A stretch of 64,000 bases of DNA from the NCBI GenBank assembly GCA_004552485.1, contig SFOH01000008.1, positions 1 to 64,000 on the forward strand, read 5' to 3'. Below the pieces are notes generated by a model. The model was not told the DNA's origin, ran no database searches, and saw only the letters and a program-made list of their open reading frames with translations. Positions 18,352-26,800 of this stretch are shown one piece after another. This stretch comes from Bacteroidales bacterium. GTDB lineage: Bacteria > Bacteroidota > Bacteroidia > Bacteroidales > Muribaculaceae. Every line of letters begins with the position of its first letter. The stretch's first letter is position 1. The translations under genes and the position numbers were made by a program.

Positions 18352-19125
18352 TTATGATTCGTCGGTGAGGAGCCGGAAGCCGTCGGCGGCGGTGAAGCGC
18401 CCGTAGGTGAAGAGGCGGAAGAAGTCGCCCAGGCAGACGTAAGTGGCATGGTCGGAGCCGGGCACGCGTTCGATGACGGGGCAGTGGTTATGGCCGGTGA
18501 CGAAGAAGTCGATGTCGGGATGCTCCCGGGCATACTCTTCGGCAAACGCGAGCTGCGACGTAATCGGATAGACCTTGCCGGTGGCCTCCTCGCCGCCCTC
18601 TTTGAGGCGGTTGTGGCGGCTCCAGGCAAAGCCGAAACTCATGAGCCACGAGGGGTGCAGGGCGCGTCCAACGGCCTGCCAGAACGGACTGCGGAAGACG
18701 GCGCGCATCAGTCGATATGAGCGCGGCTGCGGCCCGAGGTTGTCGCCGTGGCTAATGAAAAAGCGCCGGCCGTCGATATCGGTCACCAACTCCTCGTCGA
18801 TGACGGTCACACCCAGCTCGTCGCGCAGATAGGTGTACGTCCACATATCGTGGTTGCCGCGGAACCAATAGACGCGGATGCCCGCGTCCGTCATATGCGC
18901 CAGCTGTCCGAAGAGTCTCACGAAGCCTTTGGGCACGACGTGGCGGTACTCGAACCAAAAGTCGAGCATATCGCCGACAAGGTAGACGGCTTCGGCATCC
19001 GCCTCCATGCGCCGTAGCAGGCCGACAAGGCGCTCCTCATGGGCGCGCGCGTCGGCGATGTAGCGGGCGCCGAGATGGGCGTCGCTCACAAAATACGTGG
19101 CCTTGCGTCCGGCGTCAGCTTTCAT
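18352..19125 (-). CDS. lpxH: UDP-2,3-diacylglucosamine diphosphatase-like metallophosphoesterase
   Basis: A 257-residue calcineurin-like phosphoesterase. Metal ligands stand in SDAHLG (near residue 12), VGDMLDFWFEYR, RGNHDMWTY, ISHGDNLG and VTGHNHCP. The FWFEYRH and LHPSW segments match the LpxH-type enzymes of Bacteroidetes, which cleave UDP-2,3-diacylglucosamine to lipid X in lipid A synthesis at the inner membrane. The ATG at 19125 overlaps the upstream gene stop as ATGA, so the two are translationally coupled. Whether it is the cell's only LpxH cannot be told from the window. Confidence 0.85.
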   Translation of the reverse strand: MKADAGRKATYFVSDAHLGARYIADARAHEERLVGLLRRMEADAEAVYLVGDMLDFWFEYRHVVPKGFVRLFGQLAHMTDAGIRVYWFRGNHDMWTYTYLRDELGVTVIDEELVTDIDGRRFFISHGDNLGPQPRSYRLMRAVFRSPFWQAVGRALHPSWLMSFGFAWSRHNRLKEGGEEATGKVYPITSQLAFAEEYAREHPDIDFFVTGHNHCPVIERVPGSDHATYVCLGDFFRLFTYGRFTAADGFRLLTDES

Positions 19126-19442
19126 AAAAAGCCTAACTCGAGTTTGGCCTCCTCGCTCATCATGTCCTTGGTCCATTCGGGCTCAAAGACGATGTTGATG
19201 TTCACGTTCTCGACGCCCTCGATGCTTTCCAGCTTGAGGCGCGCGTCCTCGACGATGAAGTCGGCGGCGGGGCAGTTGGGGGCCGTGAGCGTCATGTCGA
19301 CGTTGACGTCGCCGCCGTCGGTCACGTCTATATTATATATGAGTCCGAGGGAGTAGATGTCCACGGGAATCTCGGGGTCAAAAACGGTGCGCAGCATCTC
19401 CACCACACGGGTCTCGATGCGCAGTTTCTCGTCCGCTGTCAT
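19122..19442 (-). CDS. MIP18/DUF59 family iron-sulfur assembly protein
   Basis: A 106-residue protein with the MIP18 (DUF59) core: VFDPEIPVDIYSLGLIY followed by TLTAPNCPAADFI, which holds the single conserved cysteine, and a C-terminal EPEWTKDMMSEEAK. Relatives (SufT, PaaD, Cia2) help deliver iron-sulfur clusters; the short free-standing form is common in Bacteroidetes. The ATG at 19442 gives a family-length start. It is divergent from the beta-barrel gene across an 82-base gap, with a minus-strand TATCTTTG (19464-19471) as possible -7 box. Confidence 0.88.
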   Translation of the reverse strand: MTADEKLRIETRVVEMLRTVFDPEIPVDIYSLGLIYNIDVTDGGDVNVDMTLTAPNCPAADFIVEDARLKLESIEGVENVNINIVFEPEWTKDMMSEEAKLELGFL

Positions 19443-19459
19443 AATTTCCTTTCTAATTT

Positions 19460-19491
19460 TTTGCAAAGATAGTCAAATTTACTTACCTTTG
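19460..19491 (+). promoter_or_regulatory. Promoter of the beta-barrel gene
   Basis: TTTG (19460-19463), 20 bp, TACCTTTG (19484-19491). The start codon is 33 bases downstream. Confidence 0.85.
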
Positions 19492-19524
19492 CAAGCGACA
19501 AACCATAATAAACCGTAAAGAACA

Positions 19525-20166
19525 ATGAAAAGACTGACCCGAATTATGGCCGTGCTCGCACTTGCGCTGGCCGCCGTGGTGCCCGCTCAGGCACAATTCC
19601 GCATCGGCCCCCGCGTGGGCGTTGCCGTTAACAAATTCTCCTTCAACAAGGAACTTCTCAACTCCGACAACCGCGCCGGCTTCACCGGCGGTCTCATGGT
19701 CGAGTTCACCGTGCCCATCGTGGGCATCGGCTTGGACGCATCAGTGATGTATGCCCGCCGCTCGCTCTCCCACACTGTCACCGCCCTCGACAATGAAGAC
19801 ATCGCCGACGGTAACAACACCATCTCGAAGCACCTCGACTACATCGACATCCCCGTCAACCTCAAATACAAGCTGGGTCTCCCCGTTCTCAGCAAAATCG
19901 TGAAGCCGTACTTCACTACCGGTCCCGACTTCGCCTTCCTCGTTTCCGGCAAGAACATCTACAAGAACTTCAACCTCAAAGGCCGCAGCTGCGACATCAG
20001 CTGGAACTTCGGCTTCGGACTCGAGTTGCTCAACCACCTGCAGGTCGGCGCCAACTACGGCTTCGGCATCAACAAAGCCATCAAGAACACAGGCATAGCC
20101 TCCAATGTGCAGCCCATCGAGGGCAAATCGCGCTGCTGGACCATCACAGCCGCATACCTCTTCTGA
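19525..20166 (+). CDS. Outer membrane beta-barrel protein (PorT-like)
   Basis: A 213-residue exported protein. The signal peptide ends in VVPAQAQ (about residue 28). The mature chain has alternating beta-strand segments such as PRVGVAVNKF, GFTGGLMVEF, YIDIPVNLKYKLG and GANYGFGI, and it ends in phenylalanine (AAYLF), as outer membrane barrels do. It fits the small 8-stranded PorT/OMP_b-brl_2 group of Bacteroidetes. Function is not assigned: these include porins, T9SS helpers and many of unknown role. It has a perfect promoter and its own terminator. Confidence 0.85.
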   Translation: MKRLTRIMAVLALALAAVVPAQAQFRIGPRVGVAVNKFSFNKELLNSDNRAGFTGGLMVEFTVPIVGIGLDASVMYARRSLSHTVTALDNEDIADGNNTISKHLDYIDIPVNLKYKLGLPVLSKIVKPYFTTGPDFAFLVSGKNIYKNFNLKGRSCDISWNFGFGLELLNHLQVGANYGFGINKAIKNTGIASNVQPIEGKSRCWTITAAYLF

Positions 20167-20186
20167 TTCTCCCAACTCCCTATAAC

Positions 20187-20217
20187 AGCAACGGCGACCG
20201 CATCACGGCCGCCGTTG
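20187..20217. terminator. Terminator between convergent genes
   Basis: An 8-bp stem CAACGGCG/CGCCGTTG (20189-20196 with 20210-20217), flanked by AACA and TTATTTATT. It lies between the convergent beta-barrel and lipoprotein genes and may serve both. Confidence 0.7.
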
Positions 20218-20238
20218 TTATTTATTCGCTGGTGGGGG

Positions 20239-20868
20239 TCACTCCTCGCCGGCGCGGCGGAAGGAGTAGTCGTGGTCGTCAATCTCGACGCTGAGGATGT
20301 TGTCCTTAACTTTCACGTCAGAGAGGCGATGGTAGCGCAGATACTCCTGGCGCATATTCGAGAGAATGTCGGTCTTGAAGCGCCAGAACTGGCCCGTGCG
20401 CAGATTCTCGATTTCGGGATGCTGCCGGCCGTCGGCCACATTCGACGTAAATTTCACAGCCTCGGGGTCCATGCTCACTTCGATGGAGTTGTCGTCGAGG
20501 AAGATGGCGATGTCATCGTCGTCCACGAACTTGTAGGTGCCGGTGGCGGTGGTGATGGCCGAGACGCTCACCTCGTAGGGCACGTCGAGCGACACGCCGT
20601 TGTTCTCGTTTATCTCGTCCTGGGCCGACACGGTGGAGGAGAACTGCACGGTGCCGTCGATAGAGTCGTTCGACTCGGGCGTGAATGTCAGCGTGGTGAT
20701 GACGCGGCTGTTCACCAGCGGGCCCGTCACGCCGTCCGAACCGGCGGCCGCCATCTTCTGAGGCGTGCCCGTCCATGTGCCTTCGATGTCATCCTTGCTG
20801 CTGCAAGAAGAGAGGGAGGCGAGGGTTGCGGCAATGAGTATGCCGCTGCATAAGCTTGAAAGTTTCAT
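20239..20868 (-). CDS. Lipoprotein of unknown function
   Basis: A 209-residue lipoprotein: the lipobox LSSC at residues 19-22 is followed by SSKDD, with acidic residues just after the cysteine as in many Bacteroidetes surface lipoproteins. The mature part opens IEGTWTGTP, like small lipocalin-like lipoproteins in this phylum, then has beta-rich stretches (TTLTFTPESND, SVDIDD-type ends). No catalytic motif is seen. It follows plsC by 19 bases and is probably in the same transcription unit. Confidence 0.8.
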   Translation of the reverse strand: MKLSSLCSGILIAATLASLSSCSSKDDIEGTWTGTPQKMAAAGSDGVTGPLVNSRVITTLTFTPESNDSIDGTVQFSSTVSAQDEINENNGVSLDVPYEVSVSAITTATGTYKFVDDDDIAIFLDDNSIEVSMDPEAVKFTSNVADGRQHPEIENLRTGQFWRFKTDILSNMRQEYLRYHRLSDVKVKDNILSVEIDDHDYSFRRAGEE

Positions 20869-20887
20869 TGTTATATAAAGTGTTTTG

Positions 20888-21640
20888 TTATGTATCTAAA
20901 CGAACGGACACGCCGCGATGTTCACCACTCATCAACGCGGACGCAATGGCCTCGCGGCTGCGGCTCATGAGCTCGGCCACGTCATAGCGGCCATCCTCGG
21001 GAGGCTCGATGGGGCGGTGGATGGTGAGGGTGATATGTCCCGGACGGGGCAGACGCGCCTGCGGGGGCATCACGTGGTACGAACCCGAGATGGTGACGGG
21101 CACCACGGGCAGGCTGAATTCCTCGGCAAGGTGGAAGGCGCCGCGCTTGAAAGCGCCCAAGCGTCCGGTCTTCGTGCGCGTTCCCTCGGGGAACACCACC
21201 ACGGAATAGCCCTCGCCAAGGCGACGCTCTGCCGTCTCCATCGTGCGCTTGATGTCGGCGGGAGTGCGGCGGTTGACGTAGATGTGTCCGGCGCGGTAGC
21301 AGGCGTAGCCCACGAGAGGAATCTTGCGCAGGCTCTGCTTCATCATCCACACAAAGTGGTGGTTGAGCCAGCCGTAGATGGCGAAGATGTCGTAGGCGCC
21401 CTGGTGGTTGGCCACGAAGATGCAGGCGCGGCCCGGGCGCACGTTCTCGCGGCCCTTCACCGTCACGCGCACAAGCGACAGCCATGCCATCACCCGTGCC
21501 CACACGTGCGCCGGATAATACCCCAACCGCGGCCCGACAACGATACTGCCGAGCATCACAATCAACGCCGTCACAACGGTGACGACAACCATCAAAGGTA
21601 TCATAATCACGAACTGATAGATGCGGTAGAGGAACATCAT
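20888..21640 (-). CDS. plsC: 1-acyl-sn-glycerol-3-phosphate acyltransferase
   Basis: A 250-residue membrane enzyme that makes phosphatidic acid from lysophosphatidic acid. An N-terminal hydrophobic stretch (residues 1-35) precedes the acyltransferase motifs VANHQGAYDIF (the catalytic HxxxxD form), GHIYVNRR, VVFPEGTRTKTGRLGAFKRGAF and the late VPVTISGS. Length is typical. It is transcribed leftward from a perfect promoter overlapping that of ligA, with the lipoprotein gene behind it. Confidence 0.93.
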   Translation of the reverse strand: MMFLYRIYQFVIMIPLMVVVTVVTALIVMLGSIVVGPRLGYYPAHVWARVMAWLSLVRVTVKGRENVRPGRACIFVANHQGAYDIFAIYGWLNHHFVWMMKQSLRKIPLVGYACYRAGHIYVNRRTPADIKRTMETAERRLGEGYSVVVFPEGTRTKTGRLGAFKRGAFHLAEEFSLPVVPVTISGSYHVMPPQARLPRPGHITLTIHRPIEPPEDGRYDVAELMSRSREAIASALMSGEHRGVSVRLDT

Positions 21641-21668
21641 GGCGCAGGCTTTTTGAGAAATTTCACCA

Positions 21669-21717
21669 CAAAATTAGCCAAAACTTATGGAAATTCCAAA
21701 ACCATTCGTTATATTTG
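21669..21717. promoter_or_regulatory. Overlapping divergent promoters of plsC and ligA
   Basis: Leftward: TTTG (21697-21700), 20 bp, TAATTTTG (21669-21676). Rightward: TATG (21686-21689, one mismatch), 20 bp, TATATTTG (21710-21717). The two elements interleave, so polymerases probably exclude one another. Confidence 0.75.
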
Positions 21718-21759
21718 TGGTTCAATAAGCATAACGCCCCTCCAATTCAAGCACACCCC

Positions 21760-23763
21760 ATGGACATAAAACAGCGAATCGAGAGCCTGCGCGCCCTCCT
21801 CAATGAGCACAACCACAAATACTACGTAGAGAACAGCCCCGAAATCTCCGACCAAGACTTCGACGCGCTCATGCACGAACTCGAGGCCCTCGAACGCGAG
21901 CACCCGGAGTACGACGACCCCCTCTCTCCGACACACCGCGTCGGCTCGGACCTCTCATCACTCTCCGGCTTCGAGCAGGTCGAACACATCTACCCGATGC
22001 TCTCGCTGGCAAACACATATTCCATCGACGACGTCGACGCCTGGGTCACCCGCGTGGAGACCGCCCTGGCCGGACAGAAGGCCACCATGGTCGGCGAACT
22101 CAAATTCGACGGCACCGGCATCTCCCTCATCTACGAGCACGGCCGCCTCGTCCGCGCCGTCACCCGCGGCGACGGCACGGTCGGCGATGTCGTCACCGAA
22201 AACGTCAAGACCATACGCTCCATCCCCCTGCAGCTCAAAGGCGAGGGCTACCCCGACTTCTTCGAGATTCGCGGCGAGATACTCATGCCGTGGAAATCGT
22301 TCGAGCGCCTCAATGCCGAACGCGCCTTCAACGAGGAGCCTCTCTTCGCCAACCCCCGCAATGCTGCTGCCGGCACCCTCAAACTCCTCAACCCCCGCGA
22401 GGTCGCACGCCGCGGCCTCGACGCACGCCTCTATTACCTCCTCGGCGAGAATCTGCCCTACGACAATCACTACGACAACATGAAGGCCGCACGCTCATGG
22501 GGCTTCAAGGTCTCAGACGCCATGACGCTCCTCGACTCCGTGGAGGCCGTCGACCGCTACATCAGCCACTGGGACCAGGCACGCCGCGAGCTGCCCGTCG
22601 CCACCGACGGCCTCGTCTTCAAGATAAACTCCCTGCGCCAGCAGCTCAACCTCGGTTTCACCGCCAAGAGTCCGCGCTGGGCCGTCGCCTATAAGTTCAA
22701 GGCCGAACGTGCCGCCACGCCCCTGCGCTTCGTGTCGTTCGACGTCGGCCGCATGGGCATCATCACCCCTGTCGCCAACCTCGAGCCCGTCCTCCTCTCG
22801 GGCACGGTCGTCAAGCGCGCATCGCTCCACAACGAGGACATCATGCGCAGCCTCGACATCTGCGAGGGCGATACGCTCTACGTCGAAAAAGGCGGCGAAA
22901 TCATTCCGAAGATTGTGGGCGTCGACCTCGAGAAGCGCCCCGCCGATGCCAAGCCCGTTCAGTTCGTGACACACTGTCCCGCCTGCGGTACGCCGCTCGT
23001 GCGCGTCGAGGGCGAGGCCGCCTGGGTGTGCCCCAACCGCTGGGGCTGTCCCCCGCAGCTCACCGGCCGCGTCGAGCATTTCGTCGGTCGCCGCATGATG
23101 GACATCGACGGCATCGGCGAGGAGACCAGCGAGGTGCTCTTTGCCACCGGCCTCGTACGCGACATCGCCGACATCTACGAACTCACCCGCGACAAGCTGA
23201 TGGGGCTCGAGCGCTTCGGCGAGAAGAGCGCCGACCGCATTATGGACGGCATCGAAGCCTCGAAGAGTGTGCCCTTCGAGCGCGTGCTCTACGCCCTGTC
23301 CATCCCCTTCGTCGGCGAGACGACGGCACGCCGCATAGCCCGCACCGTGCGCAGCATCGACACGCTCATGGCCATGAGCCGCGAGGAGCTTGAAGCCATC
23401 GAGGATGTGGGCCCGAAGGTTGCCGAGAGCATTATCAGCTACTTTGCCGCCCCGCAGAACAAGGAGGTTGTCGAGCGACTGCGCCGCGCCGGCGTGCAGC
23501 TCGAGTCCGCCGAGGCCGATGCCGCCGTTTCTGACAAACTGGCCGGAAAGAGCATCGTCATCAGCGGTGTCTTCGCCAAGCATAGCCGCGACGAGTACAA
23601 GAAGATGATCGAGGCCAACGGCGGCAAGAACGTCGGCAGCATCTCCAAGAAGACCGACTATGTCCTTGCGGGCGAGAACATGGGCCCCGCCAAGCGCGAG
23701 AAAGCCGAGAAGCTGGGCATCCCGCTCATCACCGAGGACGACTTCCTGCGCATGATTGAGTGA
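21760..23763 (+). CDS. ligA: NAD-dependent DNA ligase LigA
   Basis: A 667-residue NAD+-dependent ligase that joins Okazaki fragments and repair nicks. Seen in order: the Ia domain (YYVENSPEISDQDFDAL), the adenylation motif ELKFDGTGISLIYEHG with the active lysine, SPRWAVAYKF, the OB fold, a four-cysteine zinc finger (CPACGTPLVR with CPNRWGCP), helix-hairpin-helix repeats, and a C-terminal BRCT domain (SIVISGVFAKHSRDE). The nucleotidyl motif reads KFDGTG rather than the common K.DG.A, a mild variant. The ATG at 21760 gives the usual MDIKQRIESLR start. Confidence 0.97.
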   Translation: MDIKQRIESLRALLNEHNHKYYVENSPEISDQDFDALMHELEALEREHPEYDDPLSPTHRVGSDLSSLSGFEQVEHIYPMLSLANTYSIDDVDAWVTRVETALAGQKATMVGELKFDGTGISLIYEHGRLVRAVTRGDGTVGDVVTENVKTIRSIPLQLKGEGYPDFFEIRGEILMPWKSFERLNAERAFNEEPLFANPRNAAAGTLKLLNPREVARRGLDARLYYLLGENLPYDNHYDNMKAARSWGFKVSDAMTLLDSVEAVDRYISHWDQARRELPVATDGLVFKINSLRQQLNLGFTAKSPRWAVAYKFKAERAATPLRFVSFDVGRMGIITPVANLEPVLLSGTVVKRASLHNEDIMRSLDICEGDTLYVEKGGEIIPKIVGVDLEKRPADAKPVQFVTHCPACGTPLVRVEGEAAWVCPNRWGCPPQLTGRVEHFVGRRMMDIDGIGEETSEVLFATGLVRDIADIYELTRDKLMGLERFGEKSADRIMDGIEASKSVPFERVLYALSIPFVGETTARRIARTVRSIDTLMAMSREELEAIEDVGPKVAESIISYFAAPQNKEVVERLRRAGVQLESAEADAAVSDKLAGKSIVISGVFAKHSRDEYKKMIEANGGKNVGSISKKTDYVLAGENMGPAKREKAEKLGIPLITEDDFLRMIE

Positions 23764-23829
23764 GTCAAGCCGCGCAATTGACTTTTGCCGCTTTCCGCAG
23801 TCTAACATGAAAACCAACCGTATAAACTT

Positions 23830-26800
23830 ATGATAAAGCGATTAATGGCTATCGTGGCTACCGTGGCGGCGCTCTCGGCGTCGGCGCAGGTGAAAGCCCC
23901 CGACTTTGCCTATCCCAAAACCGTGAAATCAGAGGCCGAGAAGGGTCTGAAGAAGGCCGGTGACGACGGCGTGGCCCAGCTCGACTACCTCATGCAGCTC
24001 ACCATCGCCGACGCCCTCATCGACGAGGCCACCATGCCGAAGAGCCTGGAGCGCGTGCTCGAGTACGGCCACCGTCAGAAGAATCCGCAGACGGCGGCGC
24101 TCTTCAACCTCTATGCCGCCACGCTGGCCAACCAAATCTACGAGCGCAACATGTGGACATACGACCGCCGCGACCTGCCCCTCGCGCCGCGTCCCAAGGA
24201 CATGACGGAGTGGTCGGGCAAGATGTTCCGCTTCTATGTCGACTCGCTGTGCACGGCCGGTCTCAAAGCCGCGGGCGATATGCCGGTGGCCGACTTACTG
24301 CCGGTGATTAGCGCCGACAAGCTCCAGCAGCTCTACTTCCCCACGCTCCGTGACTTTGCCACGGCCGTAGCGCTGGGCCTGCAGAATCCCTACTCCTCCG
24401 ACATCAGCCGACAGATGAAGCTCTATGAGTCAGCCATCGCCGCGCATCCCGAGGGCTCGGCGCCCTGGTATGCCTGGCACGCTCTCGCGCCGTTCCCGGG
24501 CAAGTGTGCCAAGGAATGTCTGCGTCTGTTCAACGAGGCGAAGAACCGCCGCGAAGCACTGGTGCTCTGGCAGGACATCATCGACGAGACGGACGTCGGC
24601 GACTCCATAACCGCCCGTCCCGATTTTCGCGAGGCTCTCAAAACGGCCACGGAGATTGCCGCCACCACAGAGTTCAAGGGCTTGTTCACGAACTTCAACA
24701 ACTTCATCTATGGCGCGTCGGTGACGGCATCGGCCGAAGAGATGGTGCCCGCCGACACTCCGTTCGAGTTGGCGCTCTCGACAGTTCGCAATGCCTCGAA
24801 GGTGAAGGTCACCTTCGTGCGCTTCGACAACGAGAAAGCCCGCCGCCGCTATATGCGCGACAAATTGGGCAAGGGGCTGGACACGTACGAGTTCACTTAC
24901 GACTTCGAGAATACGCCGGTGAATCAGTCGCGCAAGGTGAGCATCGAGCTCCCCGCAGGTTACTATGCCGTGCGTGCGTCGGCCGACAACCACGTGAACA
25001 AGCAGCAGAACCTGGGCCGCGTGGACGTGCTGCCCTATACCGCCGTGCTCTTCAAAGCACCGGGGACGGCCGTCGTGGGCGTCTATGGCCTCGCGGACGG
25101 CAAAGCTATGTCCGGGGCGAAGGTGTCGCTGGTCAATCACAAGGACAAGACAGTCGCCTCCGGCACCACCGACCGCGACGGCCGCGTGAGCTTCCCCGTA
25201 TCCGTGGGAAACTGCCATGTGCGTGTCAGCGCCCTCGGCATCGTCAAGGACTTTGACGACGAGAGCATCTACAATACCGGCCGCGTCAGCCGCCTTAACA
25301 GCAACCTGCGCGTGTCCTTCGCCACCCAGCGCGGCCTCTATCACCCGGGCGATTCCGTGCGCTTTGTGGCCGTCGCCATGAACGACTCCATGGTCGTCGC
25401 CGACCGGAGGCTGACCATCAAACTCACGGACGTTGACGGGAAGGAAGTGGCGAAGACGACGGGCGTGACCGACACGTTCGGCCGTTTTGCCGCCGCCATT
25501 GCCATCCCTGCCGAAGTGGAGCGCACCGGCTCGTTCCGCCTCATCGTTGACGACGACAATATCTCCGGCTCCGCATCCGTCATGGTCAGCGACTACAAGC
25601 TCCAAGGCATCGAGATGGCCGATCTCAAGGCCATCCCCAACGACCGCGCTTCGGCCTCGGCCACGGTCTCGGGCCGCGTCCGCACCTTCAGCGGCCAGCC
25701 CGTCTCCAACGCTGTCGTCACAGTTCGGCTCAATGCCGACGCCGACTCGCTCAAGGCCGTGGAGACACTTACGGACACGGAGGGCAAATTCAGCGCCGTG
25801 GTCAAATATCCGGCCTCGTTCTCGAAGGAAAGCCGCTACATGAGCGCAACGGCGACGGTGACGGGTCCCGACGGCAACACCGTCAGCGAGAGCACCTCCT
25901 TCGACGGCATGTACCCCTACACTCTCACCGTGGTCATACCCTATGATGGCTGCTCCACGCACGAACCCCTGAAACTCATCTATCTGCTTCATAATGCGGC
26001 GACAGACTCGCTGGCCGTCCCCGTCAAGTGGCAGCTGATGAAGGACAAGAAGCCGGTGAAAGAAGGCACGATAGAATCCTCGCCGGCACAGCTGGATTTC
26101 CGCGACATGCGCACGGGCTACTACTGCCTGTCAGTCACACCGGCAGACACGCTCCTGGCCGCGCCTCAGCTCAACTACATCACGCTCTACAACCCCGGGC
26201 AGGCCGTCATCCCCGACTCGACACAGAACTTCTATCTGCCTAAGAACGCCTTCGAATCCAAGAACTGTGCCATCGACGTGGAGGTGGGCGTGAACCGTCC
26301 TGTCACGCTCACAGCTGTCATTCCCGGCAAGGATGGTGCGGCTCCGTCATTCCAGTCGTTCGCGCTGAAGCCCGGTTATCGCACCATCGCCATCAAAGTC
26401 GGTGACGGCGAACGCGCCGAGCTTGTGGCTGTCAACAACGGAAGCATTCAGCGCGAGACAGTGAGCATCACCCACCCGCAGAAGCCAGAGCTGACCGTGA
26501 CGCTGGAGAGCTTCCGCGACAAGGTTGTCAGCGGTGGCAAGGAGAGCTGGACGGTGAAGGTCACCGACAAGGAGGGCCACGCCGTCGATGCCGCCGTGGT
26601 TGCGAACATCCATGACTATCGCCTCGACCTGCTCCGCACGCCCGCACGTCTGAGTCTGCACAGGCAGTTTTACACGCCCAATCCGCTGCGAATCGCGACG
26701 CCCTACTCCTATCGCTATTCCGCTAATTTCCTCAACGATTACAAATTGGAGGACGTCTACCGGCTGACACTCCCCACGTGGAGATACTCATTCGTCGGAA